A stretch of DNA of 34,403 bases. Origin: an uncultured Bacteroides sp. GTDB taxonomy: Bacteria; Bacteroidota; Bacteroidia; Bacteroidales; Bacteroidaceae. The number at the start of each line of letters is the position of its first letter. Position 1 is the first letter of the stretch. The notes beneath the pieces were generated by a model. That model did no database searches. It was given only the letters and a program-made list of their open reading frames with translations, and was not told the DNA's origin. Positions 24,438-31,729 of this stretch are shown in pieces. A program made the translations under genes and the position numbers. Where the stretch lies: positions 1 to 34,403 of the forward strand of contig CAUHML010000032.1 of NCBI GenBank assembly GCA_959606905.1. Direction: 5' to 3'.

Positions 24438-24620
24438 ATGGGTATGAAAGATCTAAGATTGGGGAAACTTGCAAGATTTGAGAAAATGAGAAAGGAAGAA
24501 CTTGTTAAGCTACAAGGTGGTATTTCTCCTAGAGGATGTAGTTGTAGTTGTTCTGGTGTTGGCCAGAATGATAATACGAGAAAGGCATGGCAATCTACGT
24601 CTAGTGAACAGTTAAATTGA
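24438..24620 (+). CDS. RiPP precursor peptide with Gly-Gly leader (GG-Bacteroidales natural product)
   Basis: A 60-residue ribosomal precursor. The leader, MGMKDLRLGKLARFEKMRKEELVKLQGG, has the LxxLxxxEM/L-like amphipathic pattern and the double glycine (27-28) cut by C39-peptidase ABC exporters. The 32-residue core, ISPRGCSCSCSG onwards, has three cysteines at 34, 36 and 38 alternating with Ser 35, 37 and 39. A Ser/Thr-rich tail follows (WQSTSSEQLN). Cys offers thiols and Ser/Thr offer acceptors for thioethers made by radical SAM or LanC-type enzymes. ATG at 24438 is used; the ATG two codons later would also serve. It follows the pseudo-rSAM gene by 12 bases. No C39 ABC exporter gene is present in the window. 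Confidence 0.82.
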   Translation: MGMKDLRLGKLARFEKMRKEELVKLQGGISPRGCSCSCSGVGQNDNTRKAWQSTSSEQLN

Positions 24621-24629
24621 TTATTAATC

Positions 24630-24655
24630 GCTCCACTTCTAAAAAGAAGTGGAGC
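24630..24655 (+). promoter_or_regulatory. Strong hairpin between precursor and lipoprotein genes
   Basis: GCTCCACTTCT-aaaa-AGAAGTGGAGC is a perfect 11-bp stem, 9 bases after the precursor stop and 13 before the next ATG. It is followed by A rather than T on the plus strand, so it is not a standard terminator. It could stabilise the precursor mRNA end or limit translation of the next gene. Confidence 0.65.
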
Positions 24656-24668
24656 AAAAAATGTATTT

Positions 24669-25796
24669 ATGTCTAAATTTTGGATTTTCTTTAATTGCTC
24701 ATTGTTTCTCTTTTCTTGCCATTTTGGATCGGAGAAATTTTCAGAGTATAATTTGCCGATAATAAATATGCCGGGTTCCTCTATTTGTGAGAGAATAGAG
24801 CTGCGGTCGATTTCGGATGTCTCTTATGTGAAATTGGATACTGATTCCTCTTATCTTGTTATAGGTAACCCTTCTTGTGTGACGGATAGTTTTTTTATTT
24901 TTAAAAACTACAAGAACAAAAATATTATGTGTTTTGATTGTACAGGCAAGAAGCGGTTCTTAATAAACCGAAGAGGGAGTGCCCCGGAAGAATATATGGG
25001 CATTGGGCGTTTGGCTTATGATGAAAAAGAGGAGGAACTTTTTTGCGAGGCCGTAGGAACAGGTAGAATTAATGTGTATAAGCCGGATGGAACTTTTGTG
25101 AGATCATTGGATCTGGTAGCAGGATATTTGGCAGAGATGTATAATTATAACGATAGTTTACTTTTATGTCATGCTCGTGACGAGGAAGAAAAGAGTTCCT
25201 TTTTGTATTTACTTCATAAGACGATTCCTCACAGAATCTACGGATTGGATTCAATATCAGGTGATAGATATCGAAGTTTGTCAATCACAAAACAAAACGG
25301 TTCATTTATGAAAGGGGGAACAGCTCCGTTGCGAACTATTATTCATAGAAATGATCGATGGATATATTCAGAACCTTCTCATGATACGATTTATGAGTTA
25401 AGTGAGACTTTGCGTTTACGTCCATTTCTGGCATATTCTCCACAAATAAGAAAGAAAGAGATACCTTGTTTGATACGTTATAATCAAGAGACCGAAAATG
25501 ATATATTGATATCTCTCATAGAGATGATATATGATGTTGATAAAGATAAAGGATTCCCAGAGAAGGATTATATATATGATAGGGAAGCCGGGAAAATGAA
25601 ATGGGTCTCTATTATTAATGAGGATTTTCCTAGCGATCCTGATTTTAACATTTCTTCCTCTGTGTACTATTATTCTGCGGATAACTTGAGAGAGGCATTG
25701 GAGAAGGGAGAATTGGGAGGGAGGCTTAGAGAATTAGCACTGGAACTCGATGAGGAAGATAATGGAATTTTACTTTTAATGCGTTTTAAGGAATAA
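24669..25796 (+). CDS. Lipoprotein of the 6-bladed beta-propeller (BF3164/DUF4934-like) type
   Basis: A 375-residue predicted lipoprotein: hydrophobic N-terminus with the lipobox-like LFLFSC (Cys17). The body has the look of the 6-bladed propeller family, with repeating strands such as SYVKLDTDSSYLVIGNPS, FIFKNYKNKNIMCFDCTGKKRFLINRRGSAPEEYMGIGRLAYDE and GRINVYKPDGTFVRSLDL. Such proteins occur beside Bacteroidales peptide loci, with no defined function; binding or localising the product at the outer membrane is a guess. A second member of the family lies at 27705. Sequence similarity between the two is low by eye. Confidence 0.75.
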   Translation: MSKFWIFFNCSLFLFSCHFGSEKFSEYNLPIINMPGSSICERIELRSISDVSYVKLDTDSSYLVIGNPSCVTDSFFIFKNYKNKNIMCFDCTGKKRFLINRRGSAPEEYMGIGRLAYDEKEEELFCEAVGTGRINVYKPDGTFVRSLDLVAGYLAEMYNYNDSLLLCHARDEEEKSSFLYLLHKTIPHRIYGLDSISGDRYRSLSITKQNGSFMKGGTAPLRTIIHRNDRWIYSEPSHDTIYELSETLRLRPFLAYSPQIRKKEIPCLIRYNQETENDILISLIEMIYDVDKDKGFPEKDYIYDREAGKMKWVSIINEDFPSDPDFNISSSVYYYSADNLREALEKGELGGRLRELALELDEEDNGILLLMRFKE

Positions 25797-25829
25797 AATG
25801 AATATCACAGTATTGGACAATAAAGTTTT

Positions 25830-26060
25830 TCCGATAATAAGCATTTACCTTTTTTACTGTGGAACAGCACATATAAGCGTCGTGGCAATAAATGATCGCT
25901 TGTTCTTCCCGGACGGCTTCCTCCAGCATTCGTATTTTCTCGTTATAAGAAGTGATCGGATAGGTGTCGTAAGCAAGATATCCATTCCGGGGATACGCTG
26001 GCTACTAAAGGAATCACGTCCCCGGCAAAAACAAATGTTCGGTAAGCAGTCAAAAATTGG
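25830..26060 (-). pseudogene. Remnant of a metallo-beta-lactamase-fold hydrolase
   Basis: On the minus strand the translation TFVFAGDVIPLVASVSPEWIS breaks at a frameshift and resumes as AYDTYPITSYNEKIRMLEEAVREEQAIIYCHDAYMCCSTVKKVN. This resembles the C-terminal part of MBL-fold hydrolases (GD-x-(I/V)P for the metal-ligand strand, then a final His-containing strand, normally H-D). Only about 75 codons remain, and there is no start. It fills most of the gap between the first lipoprotein and the next remnants. Confidence 0.6.
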
Positions 26061-26107
26061 CTATTGATTGAAAGGAATACCTTCGCTGCCAATCAAAATT
26101 ATAGCAT

Positions 26108-26293
26108 TATGTATACAGTGAAGATCTAGAAAGGTTTTACTTTCAGTACCAGAGCGAGGCTTTGCCTCATGGAGAATCTCTCCAATCGTTTTGTGTCAAG
26201 AATAAAGTTCCTTATAACATTTTCCAAAAATGGTTTAAGGATACTCGAAAAAAAGTAGTCGAGGTTCAGGTTGATGGTGCTCCTGAGGATTGA
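26108..26293 (+). pseudogene. Fragment of an IS66-type accessory transposition protein
   Basis: An open stretch reads YVYSEDLERFYFQYQSEALPHGESLQSFC...KVPYNIFQKWFKDTRKKVVEVQVDG and then stops. This pattern, a helical start followed by a NxVPYNxFxKW(F/Y)KDTR motif, resembles the small DNA-binding protein encoded ahead of the transposase in Bacteroidales IS66-type elements. No transposase or insertion-sequence ends are present. Family assignment is from memory of the pattern. Confidence 0.45.
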
Positions 26294-26344
26294 GATATTA
26301 TTGGGAAGCAATGGTATTGGGTTGCCCTTGGTATAACTACAGTA

Positions 26345-26470
26345 TGTATCATCCATTAAGCGGATCGCGTCGCAGGCGGTCGTGCAACGTTGCAAGGCGA
26401 TTCGCTGAAGTTCCTCGATCATGAACATTCCTTTCTTGTTGACAAGGGCTTTCCGGCCGGTGATCGTTGT
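26345..26470 (-). pseudogene. Fragment of a C69-type dipeptidase gene
   Basis: On the minus strand TITGRKALVNKKGMFMIEELQRIALQRCTTACDAIRLM matches the mid-region of C69 (PepD-like) dipeptidases, which read (E)TTIT-x-R-x-L...GM(F)...EELQRIALQR...ARDAI. Both ends are missing. Its right edge coincides with the abrupt start of the LanC fragment, so 26470 looks like a recombination junction. Confidence 0.5.
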
Positions 26471-26488
26471 TTCTCTAATGAGTTAGAA

Positions 26489-26971
26489 ATGAAAAATACT
26501 GCTTTATTCCCAAGTATGATATTTAAAGATTATAATAATATAATAATTAAACGTCGCTTGGCATGGTGTTATGGAGATTTGGATATTGCTATTTCACTTT
26601 GGCATGCAGGAAATGCATTAAATAATCAAATTTGGAAAAATAAATCATTACAAATTTTTAGAAGTTGTATTGAGTTAGTTGAAGAGCAAGATTTACTAAC
26701 AGAATTTGGTATTTGTCATGGGACTTCCGGTATTGCAATGATATTTAGAAGAATATATCTTGAAACAGAAGAATTATTATTTAAGTCAGGATATGAATTA
26801 TGGTTTGATAAGACAATAAAAAAAATAAATGAATGGGCTATAGAGAATAGAGAGCGATCAGAAAAGAAAGACTTTTCACTGTTAACAGGATTATCTGGAA
26901 TATTATTAGTAATAATGTCTATAGTATATAATGATAATCAGAAATGGGATTCTTTATTTTTATTATCATAA
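26489..26971 (+). CDS. C-terminal fragment of a LanC-like lanthionine cyclase
   Basis: A 160-residue piece of a LanC-type cyclase, the enzyme that joins dehydrated Ser/Thr to Cys. Both metal-binding motifs are present: RRLAWCYGD (Cys27 here) and FGICHGTSG (Cys76-His77). The C-terminal helix hairpins follow (SLLTGLSGILLVIMSIV, then KWDSLFLLS as in LanC termini). Full LanC proteins are about 400 residues, so more than half is missing on the N-terminal side, though the zinc site remains. ATG at 26489 is used; the homologous sequence may begin slightly earlier, at about 26471. It overlaps no neighbour and ends 13 bases before the glycosyltransferase. No LanB dehydratase is present. Confidence 0.7.
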   Translation: MKNTALFPSMIFKDYNNIIIKRRLAWCYGDLDIAISLWHAGNALNNQIWKNKSLQIFRSCIELVEEQDLLTEFGICHGTSGIAMIFRRIYLETEELLFKSGYELWFDKTIKKINEWAIENRERSEKKDFSLLTGLSGILLVIMSIVYNDNQKWDSLFLLS

Positions 26972-26984
26972 AATATTAAATATA

Positions 26985-27683
26985 ATGTTTACAAATAAAA
27001 TTATTCATCAAGTTTGGGAGGGTTACTCGGAAAAGTATATCCCAATTCGTTTAAAAATTCTTTCACAAACTTGGATAGAAAATAATCCGGATTGGGAATA
27101 TCATTTATGGACAGGTAAAGAAATGAGAGAGCTTGTGATAAGTAGTTTTCCTGAATATGAAAACTTGTATAATTCATTACCAAGAGATGTCCAAAGATGG
27201 GATATTATACGTTATATGATTTTGTATAAATATGGGGGCATTTATACTGATTTAGACACAGAATGCTTTAAACCAATAAATCAGTTAGTGAATGATATAT
27301 CATTGGGATTCGGAGAAGAACCTCCCATTGAAAAACTAATGCCAATACGGATAGGTAATGCTTTTTTAGTATCAGAAAAAGGAAATAAAGGGTGGATTTA
27401 TATTATTGAAAATATAAAAAAGAATTTAGATGTATCTAAATCTTCCATTAAGAGTGTTATGGACTCAACAGGACCTAATATGATAAATAATATATTCCCA
27501 TATATCAAAAAGAATTTTTGTGCAAAATCAATATCATATAAACTGGTTACTCCAGTTAGCAAATATGATGTTAATGATTTTATTTATCATAATTCCATAA
27601 AAAAATTTAATGAGAAAATTAAAGAAGCATATTGTGCACATTATTTTTTTGGAAGTTGGGATAAAAAAATTTCTTTATATTAA
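26985..27683 (+). CDS. GT32-family (DXD) sugar transferase
   Basis: A 232-residue cytoplasmic glycosyltransferase that moves a sugar from a nucleotide donor. Signatures of GT32/Gly_transf_sug proteins: TNKIIHQVWEGY near the N-terminus, YHLWTGKEM, LPRDVQRWDIIRYMILYKYGGIYTDLDTE with the metal-binding DXD (DLD), and a closing HYFFGSWDK. The ATG at 26985 (MFTNKIIHQVW) is chosen because the IIHQVW segment begins the family; an earlier start would overlap the LanC reading frame. Placement in the peptide locus suggests glycosylation of the product, but such enzymes also occur in surface-sugar loci. AT content is high, like its neighbours. Confidence 0.8.
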   Translation: MFTNKIIHQVWEGYSEKYIPIRLKILSQTWIENNPDWEYHLWTGKEMRELVISSFPEYENLYNSLPRDVQRWDIIRYMILYKYGGIYTDLDTECFKPINQLVNDISLGFGEEPPIEKLMPIRIGNAFLVSEKGNKGWIYIIENIKKNLDVSKSSIKSVMDSTGPNMINNIFPYIKKNFCAKSISYKLVTPVSKYDVNDFIYHNSIKKFNEKIKEAYCAHYFFGSWDKKISLY

Positions 27684-27704
27684 CAGTTTAAAAACAATAT
27701 CATT

Positions 27705-28952
27705 ATGAGGGGAAAAGTTTTTATTTATTTATCTGCTTTATTTATATGTATATTTATTTTTTCTTGCAAATGCAATAAAAACACAGATGATTTAGAAAAA
27801 ATCTCTATTGAAAATGCATATCATAAAGCTACATCTATTTTTGCATCTGATTATTTTGATGATATTCGTTATGTAATATTAGAGACAACAGAAGAATCGT
27901 TAATTGGTAATAATCCAAATGTATACCTAGCCAAAGATAAAATTATCATAATCTCTGATAAACAATGTTCTACATTTGATAAAAATACAGGTAAGTTTAT
28001 ATGTAATATTGGTCATATTGGTAATGATCCAGAAGGAAGTATAAGTCTTTTAGGTTGGTTTAATGAAGCTTCATCGCAAATATATTTTCCCAAGGGGAAT
28101 CGTAGAAATGTTATCTATAATTGTGATGGTATATTTATTGGAAATCAAAGTGATCCAGATTTTACAGATGGTTTTTATGGTGTTGATAATTATGATTATT
28201 TCGATTCTGAAAAACTAGTTATGCACCTACCTGCAACAGCAAATAAACCAGATAGAATATATATTTATAAAGATACCACAGTTGTATCCTATTTTCCATC
28301 TATGGGGGATGATAAAAGTAAATTGTCAGCTCATATGGATAATATACAAGATATAAAAACTTTCAATTTACCAAATACAGAAAGAGAAGTCATAAATATA
28401 ACCTATAAAGATGGATTACAGAGTGGATTTATACCTTCAGAACAAGTATTTTGGCATCATGATAAAAAATTATACTTTAGAGAATTATTTAATGATACAA
28501 TTTATGAAGTTGGCCTAACTGGATTGAAGCCCGTGAAGTGTTTTGACTTTGGCTCACTAAAATGGGAAAGAGATGAAAGATATAATGCAAAAAATAAAAA
28601 TACTATTTATCCTTTGGATATATTTGAGAATGAAAACGTTTTATGGTTGCGCTTTGTTGTAAATCTTTATCATAAAGAAGATGTGGAGGTCTATAATGCG
28701 ATTTATGATAAGAAAAAAGGAGTGACAACAATAAGTCCGTTTAAGGAAGGTCTTAAAGATGATTTGAATAATTTTATTCCTTTACAACCTTCTAGTTCTA
28801 CTTCAACAGGTGAATTTGTCCAGATTGCTTCTGTAGAAGATATTAAAATGTGGTTTGACAAACATCCAGAACAAAAAGATTATCCAAGTGAAATATCAAA
28901 GCTTAGGTATTTGTCGGAAGAAGATAATCCGGTTGTAATTATATTAAAATGA
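27705..28952 (+). CDS. Second 6-bladed beta-propeller-type lipoprotein
   Basis: A 415-residue predicted lipoprotein; the N-terminus MRGKVFIYLSALFICIFIFSC places the lipid Cys at residue 21. The body has the features of the family: DDIRYVILETTEESLIGNNPNVYLAKDKIIIIS, CSTFDKNTGKFICNIGHIGNDPEG, PKGNRRNVIYNCDGIFIG, then several strand-turn repeats. Spaced 21 bases after the GT32 gene, same strand and very AT-rich, so probably one unit. The function is unknown; two such lipoproteins bracketing a RiPP cluster suggest a shared extracellular or periplasmic role. Confidence 0.75.
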   Translation: MRGKVFIYLSALFICIFIFSCKCNKNTDDLEKISIENAYHKATSIFASDYFDDIRYVILETTEESLIGNNPNVYLAKDKIIIISDKQCSTFDKNTGKFICNIGHIGNDPEGSISLLGWFNEASSQIYFPKGNRRNVIYNCDGIFIGNQSDPDFTDGFYGVDNYDYFDSEKLVMHLPATANKPDRIYIYKDTTVVSYFPSMGDDKSKLSAHMDNIQDIKTFNLPNTEREVINITYKDGLQSGFIPSEQVFWHHDKKLYFRELFNDTIYEVGLTGLKPVKCFDFGSLKWERDERYNAKNKNTIYPLDIFENENVLWLRFVVNLYHKEDVEVYNAIYDKKKGVTTISPFKEGLKDDLNNFIPLQPSSSTSTGEFVQIASVEDIKMWFDKHPEQKDYPSEISKLRYLSEEDNPVVIILK

Positions 28953-29083
28953 ATTATTTGTGATTCATTTTAAGAAAAAAAACACGAAGCTTGTTGTTAT
29001 TTTTGCATTGAGTATTGATTAATTAAATTCATCGGACACATGAAATGCTTTTTTTTAAAATATGATTCTAACTTGATAGATTT
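28953..29083. other. AT-rich gap ending at a sharp composition change
   Basis: No gene. TTAAGAAAAAAAA and TTTTTTTTAAAATA tracts fill it. At about 29084 the sequence changes abruptly to GC-rich coding of the HlyD fragment, consistent with a breakpoint. Confidence 0.4.
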
Positions 29084-30016
29084 AGCCTGGACAAGGCATT
29101 ATCAAAGTACAAAGAGCTGTCACTGGGTGATATGCAAGCGGCTTACTCGGGGCTACTGTCGGCGCTCCATGCCTGCATCAATTACAGGGAGATCGATTAT
29201 TATCCGCAAAAAATGGCCTCCATCCGCAAGCAGATAGCGTTGTATAAGGCTTACTATAACGAGACCGAACGGCAGCGCAAGACCCTCTCGGAGCAATTCG
29301 CCTTGGCGGAACGACAATACGCCCGGGATTCATTATTGTATAGCCGGTCCGTGATTTCCTCCTACGAGCATGAGACCGCACGGGCTTCCCTGCTGCAAAG
29401 CCGTTATTCGCTGGAAGGGGCGGCAGCCTCGGCCGAGAACCTCCGGATACAGATCGGGGAGCAAGAGCAATCCTTGCTGGATCTGACGTTGGAGCGGAGC
29501 GAGAAAGAATTCACGCTACAACAGGAATTACAGACCGCCCGGGAGCAGTTGCTGAACAGCATGAACGAGTGGAGGTTGCGTTATTGCCTGATCGCCCCGA
29601 TAGAAGGTGCCGTGACCTTCACCAAGTACTGGAACGAGAACCAGTATATCCCGTCAGGAGAGGTGGCTTTCACCGTCGTGCCGCAAGGCGAGAGCCGGCT
29701 GGTGGGGAAGGTGCGCATACCGATAGCACGCTCGGGAAAAGTCCGGAGAGGCCAGCGGGCGATCGTCCGTTTCTCCAATTTCCCGGATCAGGAGTTTGGC
29801 GTGGTAAACGGCGTGGTATCGAATATCTCGTTGGTCCCTACCGACGAGTACTATACGGCGGATATCGATTTTCCCGAGGGCCTGAGAACCAATTACGGTA
29901 TCGAACTGCCCGTCTCGCCCGAGACGCAAGCCTCTGCGGAGATCGTAACGGAAGAATTACGCCTGATCGAACGATTCTTCCTCCCGATCAAACGGATCGT
30001 GAAGGAAGGATTTTAG
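29084..30016 (+). pseudogene. HlyD-family secretion adaptor, N-terminally truncated
   Basis: A periplasmic adaptor that would link an ABC exporter to an outer-membrane channel. The surviving ~310 residues begin SLDKALSKYKELSLGDMQAAY. A long coiled-coil hairpin follows (about 40-170 from 29132, QLALYKAYYNETERQ, ALAERQYARDSLLYSRSVIS, ESLYSLEGAAASAENLRIQ), then the lipoyl/barrel region (YCLIAPIEGAVTFTKYWNENQYIPSGEVAFTVV) and a C-terminal beta-barrel (GKVRIPIARSGKVRRGQRAIVRF). The cytoplasmic tail and membrane helix are missing: a stop lies at 29069-29071, so no start upstream in frame. GC content is much higher than in the lipoprotein before it. An ATG at 29132 could give a soluble fragment. Confidence 0.75.
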
Positions 30017-30097
30017 TGTAAAACACAAGTATTAAAAAGAGTTGTTTTCATATTAAAATAACAATAATATATAATAAAATATTATTCTACCGTTATG

Positions 30098-30139
30098 AAA
30101 AAAAGCCACCGCCATAGTGCCAAAAATGACGGTAGCTTT
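30098..30139 (-). terminator. Intrinsic terminator, minus strand
   Basis: AAAGCCACCG (30102-30111) pairs with CGGTAGCTTT (30130-30139), one mismatch. Read on the minus strand the stem ends in a T7 run. It would end transcription of the small gene at 30239-30370. Confidence 0.55.
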
Positions 30140-30200
30140 GATAAAACTCATGACCTTGTTGCAGCAAGGTTTTAAAGTATGAGCATTTACAATTGACTCT

Positions 30201-30230
30201 ACGGATGCCAAACAAGGGCGTCCGTTTTTA
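30201..30230 (+). terminator. Intrinsic terminator, plus strand
   Basis: ACGGATGC (30201-30208) pairs with GCGTCCGT (30218-30225), with a G-T wobble, and is followed by TTTTTA. It may end read-through from the HlyD region. Confidence 0.55.
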
Positions 30231-30238
30231 TTTGGAGT

Positions 30239-30370
30239 TTAATCCCCCTTCTTATGAATATGGGGCTTCAAAGATGGTGTATTCCCTGGAGTCTGTTTGT
30301 TGTCTCTTTGACGACGGTCAGGTTTTCCCGTAGATTTTGCAATCCTTTTTGGTCCTGGTTTGATACCCAT
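30239..30370 (-). CDS. Small basic protein, 43 residues, function unknown
   Basis: From an ATG at 30370 the frame reads MGIKPGPKRIAKSTGKPDRRQRD, then QTPGNTPSLKPHIHKKGD and TAA. The protein is rich in Lys/Arg/Pro, with a regular look and no hydrophobic segment; it may bind nucleic acid, but no domain is recognised. A downstream hairpin with a T7 run on the same strand supports real transcription. The weakly TAnnTTTG-like TATGTTTT lies about 20 bases before the start. Confidence 0.4.
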   Translation of the reverse strand: MGIKPGPKRIAKSTGKPDRRQRDNKQTPGNTPSLKPHIHKKGD

Positions 30371-30660
30371 AACAATCTTTTATAAGTAAAACATATTATC
30401 ATCACGTATTCTCATTTACTGGTGAGACATCTATAAGAGCCAGCCGTATATCATTTCTAATTTATCAGCAAACGGATGCCTATGACACTAATCAATATAA
30501 TGCGAATAGTATGCCAAAGTTTATAATTCATGATTTGCAAGGTTGTAGTGTCAGAAAAACTGACAAGAATACATTTTTACAAGGTTATATTTCACTAACA
30601 TAACTTAATATAATTTTGCGCTTATTTACAAAGGTTATACTGTAAGATTGTATATAGTTA
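30371..30660. other. AT-rich spacer, nothing recognised
   Basis: No gene, no strong hairpin. Several stop codons in all frames. Confidence 0.4.
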
Positions 30661-30862
30661 CCAAATTTTTTTTGGATATGTGGAAGATATAATAGATACA
30701 TCTCTGATATCGTTCTTCTGCCAATCACCGAAAGCAGGGTACACTTTCATGAAGAGATAAACCATACGAGTAGGCTTTCTCATTATTGTTACAACCGATC
30801 ATATCAAAATTCAAATATCCTTTCACATTCCTTATCTCCGGTAATACGACTTTATTTAAACT
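30661..30862 (-). pseudogene. Short remnant of an M28-type peptidase gene
   Basis: On the minus strand LNKVVLPEIRNVKGYLNFDMIGCNNNEKAYSYGLSLHE breaks at a one-base shift; the next frame continues PAFGDWQKNDIRDVS. 'GYLNFDMIG-x-NN' resembles the conserved strand of M28 aminopeptidases (N-x-D-M-(I/V)-G). Only about 65 codons remain. Low certainty. Confidence 0.3.
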
Positions 30863-31142
30863 TTGATTAATGTGTACAATACTTTGGCAATTTTTCACCG
30901 AAATATTAATTAAGTCATTCGCTTACTTTTGCATTTCATGCGTTAAACAATCGGTGTGGCCTGTATACGGCGACACTTCTTCATCGTTATTTTTCATATA
31001 ATAAAGACACTTGGCTGTAACTTGCCATTTACGGAATCCAGAAACCTCTGCCGAGCAAAAAGCCGGACTCGGATCGGAGGAAAGAAGCCGGGGGAGGCAG
31101 CCCATAAAAAGGGCAATCCGATACAATCAAGAAATTAACCTG
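30863..31142. other. Spacer with a -7-like box
   Basis: No gene is assigned. TACTTTTG at 30924-30931 fits TAnnTTTG on the plus strand but no gene follows it. The right part (31040-31110) is GC-rich. Confidence 0.35.
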
Positions 31143-31553
31143 CTATACCCTTGTACGAATGAAATAATCCATCATAGACACTACATACCTAAGCAATGGT
31201 ATCAATACACCGATTACATATATCATAGCGTACCCCAAAAGGACAAAAGGTAATGTTCTACGATAAAGACATGCAACAGCGAGCAATATAAACGAAAAAG
31301 AAAAGCCATAAACTCCTATTTGAAAACCGGGTATCAATTCATAAACAGGTACGGGTTCCGGATGAAGCATGGCTCCGGCCACAATAGAATAAAGGCTGGT
31401 CAATAATATAAGCAGCGTATATAAGCAACTCTTAAGAATCCTGGGATCATTCCTTTTACAATAGAGAATCGTTCGGATATCACTTCTAAGAAACTCAATG
31501 CCCAGTAAAAGAGCCACCATAACGCCTGTATCAAAAGCAGAAAATATATTCAT
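31143..31553 (-). CDS. Small polytopic membrane protein, unknown function
   Basis: A 136-residue protein with four predicted membrane segments: VMVALLLGIEFL (near 10-22), LKSCLYTLLILLTSLYSIVAGAML (about 40-65), IGVYGFSFSFILLAVACLY (about 78-97) and LPFVLLGYAMIYVIGVLIPLLRYV (about 102-125). The ATG at 31553 (MNIFSAFDTGVM) is preferred to a GTG three codons upstream. It sits alone between decayed sequence and the RadC-like gene, on the same strand as the latter, with a hairpin pair between them. No family recognised. Confidence 0.5.
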   Translation of the reverse strand: MNIFSAFDTGVMVALLLGIEFLRSDIRTILYCKRNDPRILKSCLYTLLILLTSLYSIVAGAMLHPEPVPVYELIPGFQIGVYGFSFSFILLAVACLYRRTLPFVLLGYAMIYVIGVLIPLLRYVVSMMDYFIRTRV

Positions 31554-31651
31554 TCCGATCACCTTTGGCGCGAAGATATGTATTTATTCTGAAAAGCCAC
31601 GTCCTTGCGTATTTTACGATGTCGCATCGATAGTCTGGGAAGCATTTTTTT

Positions 31652-31685
31652 GGTTCTTTTTTGGGGTAACTGCCAAAAAAGAACC
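31652..31685. repeat. Long perfect hairpin
   Basis: GGTTCTTTTTTGG and CCAAAAAAGAACC (13 bp) around GGTAACTG. Flanking sequence adds T before and CC after. A REP-like element or a transcription-ending structure between the RadC-like gene and the membrane protein; neither strand has a clean trailing T-run. Confidence 0.6.
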
Positions 31686-31706
31686 CCGAAGCCGAAATTC
31701 CGGGCA

Positions 31707-31724
31707 GACGGGATTTCTCCCGTC
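31707..31724 (-). repeat. Short hairpin after the RadC-like gene
   Basis: GACGGGA-tttc-TCCCGTC, 7 bp perfect, five bases past the stop codon at 31730. Together with the hairpin at 31652-31685 it may end the RadC-like transcript. Confidence 0.5.
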
Positions 31725-31729
31725 CACCT

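Noticed and set aside
25798..26067. An 89-codon plus-strand open frame after the first lipoprotein
   Set aside because: It is antisense to the MBL-fold remnant, which explains the region better.
31011..31253. Open frames of 60-80 codons around 31000-31250
   Set aside because: They overlap the membrane-protein gene in antisense and show no domain.
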